From: Phycisphaerae bacterium
Lineage (GTDB): Bacteria > Planctomycetota > Phycisphaerae > Phycisphaerales > UBA1924
Direction of reading: 5' to 3'
Assembly: GCA_022180725.1 (NCBI GenBank)
Contig: BQMO01000001.1
Span: 1 to 64,000, forward strand
DNA: 64,000 nucleotides
Both the position numbers and the translations under genes were made by a program. Position 1 is the stretch's first letter. Each line of letters opens with the position of its first letter. The notes under the pieces are model-generated. The model was not told the DNA's origin, searched no databases, and saw only the letters and a list, made by a program, of their open reading frames with translations. Positions 50,575 to 60,244 of the stretch are shown here, piece after piece.

Positions 50575-52776
50575 CTACGCGGCGGCGGGGGCGGCGCGCC
50601 TCGCCTCGTCGGCGGGGGGCATCACCAGCGCCATCGACTCGACCTCCAATCCCTGGATGATTTCGTTGTACCCGAGCACCACGACATTGGACATCACCGG
50701 CTCGACAATCTGCCGCACCACCGCCCTGACCTGGGGCGACGCGAGTACGACCGGGGCGTGCCCGCCGGCGGTCACGCGCTGGAGGGCGACGGCGATCTGC
50801 TCGGCGATCCGGGTCGCCGCCCGGGCGGGCAGCGTGACCACCGTGCCCCCCGCCGCCCGGTCGATATGGGCGTTGATCTGATCCTCGAGCGCGGGGTCGA
50901 GCGTGATGCAGACGAGCTTGGGCTTGCCGCCCGGGGAAGGGGCGGCGTACAGCCCGCAGATCGTTCGGCGGAGGGCGTTGCGGACATACTCGGTGAGAAT
51001 GTCGATGTCCTTGGTCTTGGCGCCCCACTCGGCGATGGTTTCGAGAATGGTCTCCAGGTCGCGGATGGGCACGCGCTCGCGCAGCAGGTTCTGAAGAATC
51101 TTCTGGAGGTCGATGGGCTTGATGATGCCCGGGACGGCCTCCTCGACCAGTTTCGGCGCCGTCGCTTTCAGTTGCTCGAGCAGGTTGTTCACCTCGTCGC
51201 GCGTCAGCAGTTCGTCGGCGTGCTTGCGGACGATCTCGGTCAGGTGCGTCGCCAGCACGCTGGAGGGATCGACCACGGTGTAGTTGAGGGCCTCGGCCCT
51301 CGCGCGCAGGGCGGGGTCGATCCACCAGGCGGGCAGCCCGAAGGCCGGTTCGGTGGTTGAGTCCCCGTCGATCGGTCCGGTTGCCAGCCCCGAATCCATC
51401 GCGAGCATGCGCCCCGGGCGGGTCTGTCCGTCGGCCACGGGGTTGCCGCGTACCTTGACGCGGTAGTCGTGCAACCCCAGCTGCATGTTGTCGCGGATGC
51501 GCACGGGGGGCATGACCAGCCCAAGTTCAACGGCCAGTTGCCGGCGGATGGCCGAGATGCGGTCGAGGAGATCGCCTCCTTGCCCCGCGTCGACCAGTTG
51601 CACCAGCCCGTACCCGACCTCCAGTTCCAGGACGTCGACCTTCAGGAGCTGCTCGACCGGGGGTGGTTCGGGGCGCGACGCCTGGGCTTGGGCGTGCGAT
51701 GCCTGGGCCTGGGCCGACTTTTTCACAGCCTGGCGCATCGACCATGCGACCCCCGCGAGAAGCAAGCCCGTGCCGAGCAGCGGGAGGGTGGGGAGCGGGG
51801 TCACGGCGAGCATCGCGAGGAACCCGGCGGTGATGAGCAGCCCCCGCGGCTGGCTGACGACCTGGTCGGCGAGTTCGTGCCCGAGTTGGGCCTTGGTGCC
51901 CGAGCGCGTCACGATGAGGGCCGAGGCGATGGCGATGACGAACGAGGGGATCTGGGCCGTCAGTCCATCGCCGATGGTGAGTTTCGTGAAGACCTCGGCG
52001 GATTTCCCCGCGTCCCACCCGCGGGCGAGGATGCCCACGGCGAACCCCCCGGCGACGTTGATGGCGGTGATGATCAGCCCGGCGATGGCGTCGCCCCGCA
52101 CGAACTTGCTGGCGCCGTCCATCGCGCCGAAGAAGTCCGCCTCCTGCCCGACCCTGTCGCGCCGGCGTTTGGCCTCGGCCTCGTCGATCGCCCCCGCGTT
52201 CAGGTCCGCGTCGATGGCCATCTGCTTGCCGGGCATGGCGTCGAGGGTGAACCGGGCCGCCACCTCGGCGATGCGCGTGGCGCCTTTCGTGATCACCATG
52301 AACTGCACGATCACCATGATCAGGAAGATCACGATGCCGACAAAGAGCGAGTCCCCCGCCACGAACTGCCCGAAGGCCATGATGACGTGCCCGGCGACGC
52401 TGGCGGCCTGCTCGGGCGTGGCGGCGTCGGCGGTGAGGATCAGCCGCGTGCTCGCGACGTTCAGCACCAGCCGGAAGAGCGTCGTCGCCAGCAGCAGCGA
52501 CGGGAACACGCTGAAGTCCAGCGGGTGGTCCATGTAGATCGTGGTCAGCAGGATGACCACCGACAGGCTGATGTTCACGCAGATCAGCACGTCCATGACC
52601 ACCGGCGGCATGGGCACCAGCAGCACGCCCATCATCAGCACGAACGCCACCGGCACGATGTACCCGCGGGCCTCGTGGATGCGTCGCATCCACGTCGGAA
52701 GTACCAGCGCGGGCGAGGGCGTCGCCCTGGCGGCGGGTGCGGGAGCGGGGCGGGGTTTGGCGTTGGCCTTGGCCAT
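50575..52776 (-). CDS. flhA: FlhA flagellar export membrane protein
   Basis: 733 residues. After a Pro/Ala-rich N-terminal extension of about 25 residues, eight helices begin with YIVPVAFVLMMGVLLVPM; the FHIPEP-type signature is recognisable in DFSVFPSLLLATTLFRLVLN and the cytoplasmic loop FVRGDAIAGLIITAINVAGG. The C-terminal export-platform domain includes LEVGYGLVQLVD. It forms the nonameric export gate that binds substrates and chaperones. It is followed by flhF, and preceded by flhB with a two-base gap. Confidence 0.95.
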   Translation of the reverse strand: MAKANAKPRPAPAPAARATPSPALVLPTWMRRIHEARGYIVPVAFVLMMGVLLVPMPPVVMDVLICVNISLSVVILLTTIYMDHPLDFSVFPSLLLATTLFRLVLNVASTRLILTADAATPEQAASVAGHVIMAFGQFVAGDSLFVGIVIFLIMVIVQFMVITKGATRIAEVAARFTLDAMPGKQMAIDADLNAGAIDEAEAKRRRDRVGQEADFFGAMDGASKFVRGDAIAGLIITAINVAGGFAVGILARGWDAGKSAEVFTKLTIGDGLTAQIPSFVIAIASALIVTRSGTKAQLGHELADQVVSQPRGLLITAGFLAMLAVTPLPTLPLLGTGLLLAGVAWSMRQAVKKSAQAQASHAQAQASRPEPPPVEQLLKVDVLELEVGYGLVQLVDAGQGGDLLDRISAIRRQLAVELGLVMPPVRIRDNMQLGLHDYRVKVRGNPVADGQTRPGRMLAMDSGLATGPIDGDSTTEPAFGLPAWWIDPALRARAEALNYTVVDPSSVLATHLTEIVRKHADELLTRDEVNNLLEQLKATAPKLVEEAVPGIIKPIDLQKILQNLLRERVPIRDLETILETIAEWGAKTKDIDILTEYVRNALRRTICGLYAAPSPGGKPKLVCITLDPALEDQINAHIDRAAGGTVVTLPARAATRIAEQIAVALQRVTAGGHAPVVLASPQVRAVVRQIVEPVMSNVVVLGYNEIIQGLEVESMALVMPPADEARRAAPAAA

Positions 52777-52778
52777 GT

Positions 52779-53843
52779 TCAGGCGGCCACCTCATGCTCG
52801 AGCCGGTACACGTACGCGAGAACTTCCGCGACGGCCTGGTACATCTCGGGGGGCACTTCCTGCCCAACCTCGCACCCGGCGAAGAGGGCGCGGGCCAGGG
52901 GCGGGCGTTCGACCATGGGAACGCGGTTGGCCGCGGCGACCTGCCGGATGCGCATCGCGAGGTAGTCGGCCCCCTTCGCCACCACGCGCGGGGCGTCCAT
53001 CGTCGCCGCGTCGTACCGGATGGCCACGGAAAAGTGCGTCGGATTGGTCACCACGACGTCGGCCTGAGGTACGGCCTGGGAAATACGTTGCAGAGCGATC
53101 TGCCGGGCCATGCGCTGCCGGGCGGCCTTCACCTTCGGGTCGCCCTCCATGCTGCGGCGCTCGTCCTTGACCTGCTCCTTGGTCATGCGCAGGTCGCGGG
53201 TGTGCTGCCAGCGTTGGAAGACATAATCGAGCACGCCCACGCCCAGCAGCAGCGCGAGCAGCGCCAGGGCCAGCCGCAGCGCGTGCCCGCCGACGACGGC
53301 GAGCGAGGCCAGGGGTGTCAGCCTGGGCAGCGCCGCGAGTTCGCCGACGACCCCCGCGAGCACCAGCCCCGACACCACGAAGACCACGATCATCTTGACG
53401 GAGTTCAGCCCCGTGCGGACCAGCCCGCGCGGGCCGAGGATGCGTTTGACGCCGGCGATAGGGCTGAGGCGGTTCCACTTCGGGCGGAGCGGGTCGCCCG
53501 TGAGCAGCGGGCCGACCTGGATGAAATGCGAGAGAACCCCAAGAAACACCACAGCCGCGAGGATGGGAGCCGCCGCCACACCCCCACGCACCGCGACCTC
53601 CCGCGTGAGATCGGCGAGCGTATCGAGCGTGGGCAGGGGCGAAGCGGGGTCGAGCACCGCCCGCATCATCGCCACCATCGACCCCGCCACGAACGCCCCG
53701 AGCAGGACCAGTACGATCAACGCCCCGAGCAGGTCCACCGCCGAGGCCAGGTCCTGGCTCTTGGGTACCTGCCCCTTCTCGCGTGCCTCTTCGAGGCGAC
53801 GCGGGGTCGGGAGTTCTGTGCGTTCGCCCAGGTCGTCGGCCAT
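52779..53843 (-). CDS. flhB: FlhB flagellar export switch protein
   Basis: 354 residues; start MADDLGERTE at 53843 after a GGAGGGGG site. N-terminal ERTELPTPRRLEEAREKGQV is the FlhB/YscU signature, four helices follow, and the autocleavage site NPTH (Asn267-Pro268) is present with VVVTNPTHFSVAIRYD. Its cleavage switches export specificity from rod/hook to filament. fliR ends two bases upstream. Confidence 0.95.
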   Translation of the reverse strand: MADDLGERTELPTPRRLEEAREKGQVPKSQDLASAVDLLGALIVLVLLGAFVAGSMVAMMRAVLDPASPLPTLDTLADLTREVAVRGGVAAAPILAAVVFLGVLSHFIQVGPLLTGDPLRPKWNRLSPIAGVKRILGPRGLVRTGLNSVKMIVVFVVSGLVLAGVVGELAALPRLTPLASLAVVGGHALRLALALLALLLGVGVLDYVFQRWQHTRDLRMTKEQVKDERRSMEGDPKVKAARQRMARQIALQRISQAVPQADVVVTNPTHFSVAIRYDAATMDAPRVVAKGADYLAMRIRQVAAANRVPMVERPPLARALFAGCEVGQEVPPEMYQAVAEVLAYVYRLEHEVAA

Positions 53844-53845
53844 GG

Positions 53846-54646
53846 TCAGCGACCCCCTCCCAGCGACTGGACCCACGCGACGGCATCGGCGACGGCCTCG
53901 CCGCAGGCTTCGCCGGCGACTTCACGGATCGCGACCAGCGCGAACATGAGCACGGCCAGCCCCGCGAGGACCTTGGCGGCGAACCCGACCGTCATGATGT
54001 TGATCTGCGGCATGGTCTTGCCCAGCACGCCCATGACCACCACCAGCAGCAGCGTGCTGCCCACCACGGGCATCGCCACGCGCATTCCCAGGTCGCACCC
54101 GGAGGCCATCACGCCCAGGAAGAGGTCCAGCGGCGTCTGCCCCGCGTCCATCCCCCCCAGCGGCACCCGGGCGAACGAGCCGACAATGCCCGTGAAGAGG
54201 GTTTCCAATCCACCCGTGGCGATAAACGCGCCGGTCGCCAGCATGAGCAGGAGTTGCCCGAGCAGGTCGGTGTCGATGTCCGACTCGGGGTTGTAGACGC
54301 GGGCCAGCCCGAACCCGACGCTCTGCCCCATGATGGCCCCGCCGAGTTCGAGGAAAAGCAGCGGCGTGGCCGCCAGGGCGCCCACGCACAGCCCGATGAG
54401 CGCCTCGGAGGCCACCAGCGGAAGCAACCCGAACACGTCCGTCTCGGCCGGGGCGACCAGCGAGGGCGCGACGAGCGGATACGCCGCCACCGCCAGCGAC
54501 GCCGCGAGAAGCGCCTTGACTTTCAGCGGGATCATCGTGCTGGTCAGCACCGGGGCCATCACGAAGACCCCGGCAAGGCGGAAGAGCACCAGCGTGAAGG
54601 GGATCACGTGCGCGAGCAGCGGTTCCAGTGAATCGGGGAGGTTCAT
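53846..54646 (-). CDS. fliR: FliR flagellar export membrane protein
   Basis: 266 residues, six or more helices. GVFVMAPVLTSTMIPLKVKALLAASLA and LGGAIMGQSVGFGLARVYNP fit FliR conserved stretches. It forms the export gate with FliP and FliQ. The stop at 53846 lies two bases before the flhB start; fliQ ends two bases before its own start. Confidence 0.92.
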   Translation of the reverse strand: MNLPDSLEPLLAHVIPFTLVLFRLAGVFVMAPVLTSTMIPLKVKALLAASLAVAAYPLVAPSLVAPAETDVFGLLPLVASEALIGLCVGALAATPLLFLELGGAIMGQSVGFGLARVYNPESDIDTDLLGQLLLMLATGAFIATGGLETLFTGIVGSFARVPLGGMDAGQTPLDLFLGVMASGCDLGMRVAMPVVGSTLLLVVVMGVLGKTMPQINIMTVGFAAKVLAGLAVLMFALVAIREVAGEACGEAVADAVAWVQSLGGGR

Positions 54647-54648
54647 CG

Positions 54649-54906
54649 CTACACGAGTTTCAACAGTTCGGCGGCGTACTCGACGAGGCGCTGGGCCACC
54701 CAGGGAATCAGGATGGCCGCGGCGAGGATCATCACGACGATCTTGGGCACGAACGACAGCGTCTGATCCTGGATCGACGTAACGGATTGGAGCAGCGAGA
54801 TGACCAGCCCGACAAGCAGGCCGGCCAGGAGAATCGGGCCGGCGATCTTCAGCGTGATGAAGAGCGCTTCACGCACGAGTTCGATGCTGGATTCGTCGTA
54901 GGGCAT
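54649..54906 (-). CDS. fliQ: FliQ flagellar export membrane protein
   Basis: 85 residues, two helices: LKIAGPILLAGLLVGLVISLLQSVTSIQDQTLSFVPKI and VVMILAAAILIPWVAQRLVEY. LLQSVTSIQDQTLSFVPK is the family signature. Part of the FliPQR gate. A 61-base gap to fliP contains a 12-base direct repeat (GTTCCGAAGTGC at 54912 and 54928). Confidence 0.93.
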   Translation of the reverse strand: MPYDESSIELVREALFITLKIAGPILLAGLLVGLVISLLQSVTSIQDQTLSFVPKIVVMILAAAILIPWVAQRLVEYAAELLKLV

Positions 54907-54967
54907 GGAACGTTCCGAAGTGCCAGGGTTCCGAAGTGCTGAAGCGTCGGCCGGGAAGCGCCGGGGG

Positions 54968-55924
54968 CTAGGTGGCCCAGAGGGGAGGTCCGAGCATGGC
55001 CAGGTCGGGCGGCACTCGCACCGCGAAACTGTGCAGCAGCCCCCCCACCACCAGCGACCACCCGTCCACCAGCACGAACAGCAGCAGTTTGAACGGCAGG
55101 CTGATGAGCACCGGGGGGAGCATCATCATGCTCATCGAGATGAGCATCGTGCTCACCACCATGTCGATGACCAGGAAGGGGAGGTACACCTTGAAGCCCA
55201 TGAGGAACGCGGTCTTGAGTTCGCTGAGCATGAACGCGGGCACCAGCGTCACCATGTCGACGTCGGCCCGCGTGAGCGTCTCCGGGGCCGACACGTCCTT
55301 CCCGCGATACTCGAGGATCGTGTAGACACTGCTCCAGTTGCCCGTGGCCTCGATCTGGTCGAACATGAAGTCGCGCACGGGCTGGCGGGCCTTGGTCCAC
55401 AGTTCGTCGTACGAGGCCACCTGCCCCTCGCGGTAGGGGGTGATGGCCTCGGCGTTGATGCGATCCAGCGTCGGGGTCATCACGAGCAGGGTCATGAACA
55501 GCGACAACCCGGTGATGACCTGCGGCGGGGGCACCGTCGCCGTGCCCAGCGCCTGCTTGAGCAGCCCCAGCACGATCAGGATGCGCATGAAGCACGTGCA
55601 CATCAGCATGATCGAGGGCGCCAGCGTCACCACCGTCAGCACCACCAGGATATTGACCGCGGTCGAGAGGCCCGATCGGCGTTCGCCCGAGTCGGGGCGC
55701 GACCCGCCCGCGGGCAGCGCGTCGCCCGCCGCCGCGAGCACTTCGAGGGGATTGAGATCATCCCGACTCACGTCGAGCAACGTACGGGGCGCGACGATGG
55801 ATGATGGCGGCGCGGGAGTTCGCTCGGACGGTTCCTCGGGCGTCGGCCCGAGCGTGCGCTGGCCCCACGCCGGCGCGGTCGAGAGCAGGAGGGCCACCAG
55901 GGTTGCGAGAAGTCCTCGCGTCAT
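54968..55924 (-). CDS. fliP: FliP flagellar export membrane protein with long N-terminal extension
   Basis: 318 residues. The signal peptide (about 1-22) is followed by about 65 residues of Pro/Ser/Asp-rich sequence before the first helix, longer than typical. FliP signatures: SIMLMCTCFMRILIVLGLLKQALGT, PPPQVITGLSLFMTLLVMTP, LVPAFMLSELKTAFLMGFKVYLPFLVIDMVVS, and MMMLPPVLISLPFKLLLFVLVDGW. It overlaps the fliO stop (ATGA). Core of the export gate. Confidence 0.94.
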   Translation of the reverse strand: MTRGLLATLVALLLSTAPAWGQRTLGPTPEEPSERTPAPPSSIVAPRTLLDVSRDDLNPLEVLAAAGDALPAGGSRPDSGERRSGLSTAVNILVVLTVVTLAPSIMLMCTCFMRILIVLGLLKQALGTATVPPPQVITGLSLFMTLLVMTPTLDRINAEAITPYREGQVASYDELWTKARQPVRDFMFDQIEATGNWSSVYTILEYRGKDVSAPETLTRADVDMVTLVPAFMLSELKTAFLMGFKVYLPFLVIDMVVSTMLISMSMMMLPPVLISLPFKLLLFVLVDGWSLVVGGLLHSFAVRVPPDLAMLGPPLWAT

Positions 55925-56583
55925 GCCCGGACCTCCACCCCTGATCGGCCTCGCATCGAAGCGAGGCGGGCGCGAACCTTGGAAGTCCCCTGTTCGCGTC
56001 GCGGCGGTGGCGTGAGGGGCCGGCTCGCCGTGTCGCCCTGATACGCCGTCGATTCCCCGTCGAGCAGGCCTTCAAACTTTCGGGCCAAGGTGTCACCCTG
56101 GGCGTCGCGCGTGCGCAGCAGGATGGACGCGACCTCCTCGGGATCGGTGATTTCCGTCAGCGTTTCCATCGCGCCGCCGCCGCGCCCGGCGTGCTGGCAG
56201 ACCAGCAGCAGCCGCCGATCGAGTTTCAACAGCACCAGCGTGGCCCCTCGCCCGACGGGGTAGCGCGCGAGCACTTCGAGCACGCCCGAGGGCGCCCGCC
56301 CGCCCGCGCCCAGCGCGCCGAGCAGGCCCGCGCCGCCCGCACGTCGGGCCAGCGCCCTCGCGCCCGCTCCGGCCCCAACGATCAGCACCAGCACGCCGCC
56401 CAGCGCCAGGATCGTTCGCCCCCAGGACGATTCACTCGCGGGGCGGTGCTCGTCGGCGTACTTGGCCGCTGCGGGCGGACGCCCCAGCGGGCGCGACTCC
56501 GACGCCGGTGGTTCGGCAAAGGCCGCGCTCGCCGTCAGGACCATCAGGGCGAGGCTCGCCCGTTGACACACCCTGTTCGCCAT
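55921..56583 (-). CDS. fliO: FliO flagellar export membrane protein
   Basis: 220 residues from the ATG at 56583 (GGAAAGG nine bases upstream; a GTG at 56607 is the alternative). Signal-like first helix, then RTILALGGVLVLIVGAGAGA as the membrane helix and the FliO core LEVLARYPVGRGATLVLLKLDRRLLLVCQHAG. FliO helps FliP assemble. Its stop overlaps the fliP start by four bases. Confidence 0.85.
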   Translation of the reverse strand: MANRVCQRASLALMVLTASAAFAEPPASESRPLGRPPAAAKYADEHRPASESSWGRTILALGGVLVLIVGAGAGARALARRAGGAGLLGALGAGGRAPSGVLEVLARYPVGRGATLVLLKLDRRLLLVCQHAGRGGGAMETLTEITDPEEVASILLRTRDAQGDTLARKFEGLLDGESTAYQGDTASRPLTPPPRREQGTSKVRARLASMRGRSGVEVRA

Positions 56584-56628
56584 CCTGGCTTGCCTTTCCG
56601 AACCCACGGCTCCGCCGCGGGGGAGTGA

Positions 56629-57066
56629 TCACAATCCGGAGATATTTGCCGCGGGCTGATCGGTCGGCGAGATGATCTCGTTGATACGCACGCAGAAGTT
56701 GTCGTTCAGGACGAGCACCTCGCCGCGGGCCACGTGCCGATCGTTTACGTACACGTCGACCGGATCGCCCGCGAGTTTGTCCAGTTCGACCACGGCCCCT
56801 TCGCCCAGGCTCAGCACGTCCTCGACGAGCATGCGCGTGCGGCCCAGTTCGATCTTCACGTTCAGGTTCACGTCCGACAGCAGGTCGATGGACCGCGTCC
56901 CGGGCGTGTCCGTCCCGCCGGTGAAATCGGGCAGGTTCAGCTTCGCGCCTTCCGCCGCGACCTTCGCGATCTCTTCCGCCGAGGCCCGTGCGGCCCGGAG
57001 CGCCTCTTCCGTGGAATCCGGTGAGGGACCGTTCGATGACGGTGAGTTGTTCGATTCGTCGGCCAT
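56629..57066 (-). CDS. fliN: FliN flagellar motor switch protein
   Basis: 145 residues; AAGGAGG is six bases before the ATG at 57066. An N-terminal acidic/Ser-rich tail is followed by the SpoA domain: [67 protein letters not shown], which is diagnostic. It forms the C-ring with FliM and FliG. fliM is not upstream; the 188-base gap to fliL shows no gene. Confidence 0.93.
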   Translation of the reverse strand: MADESNNSPSSNGPSPDSTEEALRAARASAEEIAKVAAEGAKLNLPDFTGGTDTPGTRSIDLLSDVNLNVKIELGRTRMLVEDVLSLGEGAVVELDKLAGDPVDVYVNDRHVARGEVLVLNDNFCVRINEIISPTDQPAANISGL

Positions 57067-57254
57067 CCTGGCCTCCTTGCGCCTGCACGCGGCCCCCTCG
57101 ACCCTCCGGGTACAGAGCGGGCCGACGTGTGCGGGCATCCATCGGCCGATCGACCCGTCATGGGCGAGAGAATCGGCAGCGGTTGCGCCGAATGTCCGAT
57201 AAGCCAGGGTCGAACATGCGCGATCGCGCACGAATGGTGCGGGACGCCGGCGGG

Positions 57255-57794
57255 TCAGTCCGCCGGGAACCCGCGGCACTTGGGGATCACGATCCGCTCC
57301 AGCCGCTCATGGCCGTCGGCATCCTTGCCGAACAGCCCGGCGAGGTACGCCGTCAACTGCCGGCTCACCGTCTCCAGCCCCGGCTCCTTGAGTTGTGCGT
57401 GCTGGGCACGACGGAAGATCATCGACACCCCCTCGACGATCTCGGCCTTCTTCGATTCCATGGCCTTCTCGACCACCGCCTGGTTCTTGAGTTTGACCTT
57501 CAGCACGATCTCGGCGTCCCAGATCCAGACCCGCCCGGTCTGAAGGTTCTGGAACTTCTCCGCGACAAGGGGGATTTCGACGGTGGATTCCTGGTCCACC
57601 TGATCCTTGATCACGACCGGCGTCTCGGCGGAGGCCGGCGAGGGTGACGTGGACCGGGCGACGAGGAACACCGCGGCCCCTTCGCCGGCCATGATGGCCG
57701 CCACGATCGCCACCGCCTTGATCGGCAACCCCTTCTTCGCGGGGGTCGATGGGGATTGCTCAGCCTCGATTTTCGTTGGCTTCTGTTCCGCCAT
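57255..57794 (-). CDS. fliL: FliL-like flagellar basal body protein
   Basis: 179 residues. One helix (about 24-46, [22 protein letters not shown]), then a periplasmic domain with [21 protein letters not shown] and the C-terminal [36 protein letters not shown], in which the end matches FliL's strand-helix pattern. It stabilises the stator. The terminal Cys at CRGF is unusual. fliN follows where fliM would be expected. Confidence 0.82.
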   Translation of the reverse strand: MAEQKPTKIEAEQSPSTPAKKGLPIKAVAIVAAIMAGEGAAVFLVARSTSPSPASAETPVVIKDQVDQESTVEIPLVAEKFQNLQTGRVWIWDAEIVLKVKLKNQAVVEKAMESKKAEIVEGVSMIFRRAQHAQLKEPGLETVSRQLTAYLAGLFGKDADGHERLERIVIPKCRGFPAD

Positions 57795-57934
57795 GGCATC
57801 CTCCGTCGATCGCGTGTGATGCGCAATCGTTCCGGGGAAGATCGACCCCGACAGGAAGGGAATCGAGTGCCACCTCGCGCACCGAGTGGTTTGCTGTTCG
57901 GCTGCGACGGCGCGTCGGGGTTATCAGACGATGG

Positions 57935-58291
57935 TCACGCGGCCTTTGAGGCGTCCGACTTGGCGTCTTTGGCGGGGGCCATTGTCCAGGTCGAGCGTTC
58001 CGGCGCCGGACGGAGCGCCATCGACAACCCCCCGGCGCACACCAGAAGCAGCACCGCCGCCGCCGTCGTCGAGATGCCCAGCGTCAGCCCGAAGCCCATG
58101 AGGAGCGTCAACGCCCCGAGCAGCCCGACCAGACCCAGCAACCCGATGAAGAGTTCGTACCGCGACTCGTGTGTCGCTGTCTGCCGCGCCACCCACCCCG
58201 GCAGCCCGAGCACCCGGGCGGTGATCAGCCCAAGGAACGCGATGAGCGTCGCGCCCGCGAGCAAACCCGCCAGTATCAGCCCGTCGGTCAT
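57935..58291 (-). CDS. Membrane protein of unknown function in the flagellar cluster
   Basis: 118 residues with three helices (LILAGLLAGATLIAFLGLITA, LFIGLLGLVGLLGALTLLMGF and LGISTTAAAVLLLVCAGGLSMAL) and a charged tail. Short gene sitting between flgE and fliL, where FlbD, motA/B or fliM stand in other genomes. I do not recognise the family. About 140 bases before fliL and 79 bases from flgE show nothing else. A stator, basal-body or assembly role can only be guessed from place. Confidence 0.6.
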   Translation of the reverse strand: MTDGLILAGLLAGATLIAFLGLITARVLGLPGWVARQTATHESRYELFIGLLGLVGLLGALTLLMGFGLTLGISTTAAAVLLLVCAGGLSMALRPAPERSTWTMAPAKDAKSDASKAA

Positions 58292-58370
58292 GCGTCGGCT
58301 CCGGATCGGCCCAAAGGCCTCATCGTCCTGATCGGACGTGCGGACGGCGGTTCTTGAACCAAAGCGGCGG

Positions 58371-60122
58371 CTACCGGCCCAGGACGAGCAGTTGCTGCAT
58401 CAACTCGTCGGTCGTTCGGATGACGCGCGACGACGCGGAGTACCCCGTGGACGAGAGCACGAGCTTGATAAACTCCTCGCCCAGGTCTACGTTCGATTGC
58501 TCCAACGCGCCGGCCACCACCTGCCCCGCGCCCAGCGTGCCCGGCGCCCCGATCACCGGCGTGCCCGAGTTCGAGGCGCTCTTGAACATTCCCTCGCCCA
58601 GGTCGAGCACGCCCTCGTCGTTCGCGAACTTCGCCAGCACGATCTGCCCGAGCGGGCGCACCGCATCGTTCGTGAAGATGCCGTTCACCACCCCGTCGGT
58701 CCCGATCGCAAACGCCGCCAGCGTGCCGATCGGCGCGCCGTCCCGAAAAGTCGCCGCGATCTGCGACGTCGTGTCGGCCAGGGCTGTCATGCCGCCCTCG
58801 TCGGTGGCCAGGTGCAGGTTCAGCGCCAGCGGCGTGCCCGCACCGGTGCCCGTACGGTCAATCGTCACGACCACCGGCTGCGTCGAGACCGCTTGCCCGG
58901 TGGTATCGAACGCGAACGTGCCCGTGCCCGACTGGATCGGGATCCCCGTCGCGTCCCCCGATTCGACGTAGTACCGCCACGTCGTGCCGGCGTTGGAGCG
59001 TGACTCGAGCACCATCGTCAGGTCCACCTCCACGGGCGCGCCGAGCGAGTCGTACACGATAAACGTCGTCCGCACGCTCTCGCCGTCGGCCGAGGCGGCC
59101 TTGGTCGGCACAAACGGCGCGCGGATCAGCGATCCCGACGAACTCAGCAGCCGCAGATCACTCGTGTCGATCGTCAGGTCGTTCGCGGTGCCCGTGTTCC
59201 CGTCGATCGTGAGCACCCCGGTCAGGGGGTCGAGCGAGACGCCGGGCGTGCGGCCGTCCGGATTGGCGCCCGCGGCGGCTTCCAACCCCAGCGCCTGCGT
59301 GAGGAACGTGTTGAGGTCGGCCACGGTGGTGGTCGCGGTGATGTCCAGCCGGGCGGTGGGCAGCGTGCGCCCGCCCTTCTCGGCCGAGCGGAGTTCGAGC
59401 ACCTGCCCCGCGGCGAAGAGCGGGGTTGCCGGCGAGGCCGGGTCGGCGATATCCACCAGGCGCGAGGTGAGTTCGAGGACATTGGGCACACTCGGCGCGG
59501 GCACGGCCCCGGGCACGAGCGCGAAGCCGGCCGAGGGTGTGCCTCCCAGCGTGATCCGCGCCCCTTGCCCGGGCAGGTTCCCGTCGGCGTCGAGGTTTCC
59601 GGAGAATCGGACCTGCGTGGTGGCCTCGGCGATCGTGCGTCCTCCCAGGGGCACCGCGATGGGCGTAAGTTGCCCCTGCACCACGTTGAAGTTCGCGTCC
59701 ACGCCGTAGCCCAGGAGGCGCTCTCCCGAGGCCGTCGTCAGCTCGCCCAGTGCGTTGAACCGGAACGCGCCCGCACGGGTGTACAACTGCTCGCCCGCGC
59801 GGTCCACCACGAACCAGCCCTTGCCGTCGACGGCAAGGTCGCGCTGGTCGCCCGTGGGCGTGAGCGTACCCCCGTTCATGTTGCGCTGCGTGCCGGCGGT
59901 GTTCACACCCAGCCCGATCTGGTAGGGGTTGGTCCCTCCCGAAATGTCCCCCGGGGGCGTGCCCCCGCTCAGCGTGCGGGCGTACATGCTGGAGAAGAGC
60001 AGCCGCGACGACTTGAAGGCGGTCGTGCTGATGTTCGCGACGTTGTTGCCGATGACGTCGATGTTCCGCGAGTGGGCGTTCAGCCCGCTCATCGCCGTGA
60101 ACAGCGCGGTGGTGGATGGCAT
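58371..60122 (-). CDS. flgE: Flagellar hook protein FlgE
   Basis: 583 residues; GGAAGG eight bases before the ATG at 60122. The N-terminus TALFTAMSGLNAHSRNIDVIGNNVANISTTAFKSSRLLF and the C-terminus ALEQSNVDLGEEFIKLVLSSTGYSASSRVI are the axial-protein domains D0. The D1-D2 region between carries an insert rich in Thr/Asp, longer than in enterobacteria (about 400). It polymerises into the hook. The TIGR02530-like and flgD genes precede it. Confidence 0.93.
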   Translation of the reverse strand: MPSTTALFTAMSGLNAHSRNIDVIGNNVANISTTAFKSSRLLFSSMYARTLSGGTPPGDISGGTNPYQIGLGVNTAGTQRNMNGGTLTPTGDQRDLAVDGKGWFVVDRAGEQLYTRAGAFRFNALGELTTASGERLLGYGVDANFNVVQGQLTPIAVPLGGRTIAEATTQVRFSGNLDADGNLPGQGARITLGGTPSAGFALVPGAVPAPSVPNVLELTSRLVDIADPASPATPLFAAGQVLELRSAEKGGRTLPTARLDITATTTVADLNTFLTQALGLEAAAGANPDGRTPGVSLDPLTGVLTIDGNTGTANDLTIDTSDLRLLSSSGSLIRAPFVPTKAASADGESVRTTFIVYDSLGAPVEVDLTMVLESRSNAGTTWRYYVESGDATGIPIQSGTGTFAFDTTGQAVSTQPVVVTIDRTGTGAGTPLALNLHLATDEGGMTALADTTSQIAATFRDGAPIGTLAAFAIGTDGVVNGIFTNDAVRPLGQIVLAKFANDEGVLDLGEGMFKSASNSGTPVIGAPGTLGAGQVVAGALEQSNVDLGEEFIKLVLSSTGYSASSRVIRTTDELMQQLLVLGR

Positions 60123-60244
60123 GAGGCGTCCTTCCGGCGCGGCAACCTCGCCGCGGGTTCGTGTGGGGTGGGCCTCCGTGCCCCTGGGTTGCGAGCGGCC
60201 TCCATGCCGCGAATCCCGCACCGGCGCGTCAGCGCCGACGCGAC

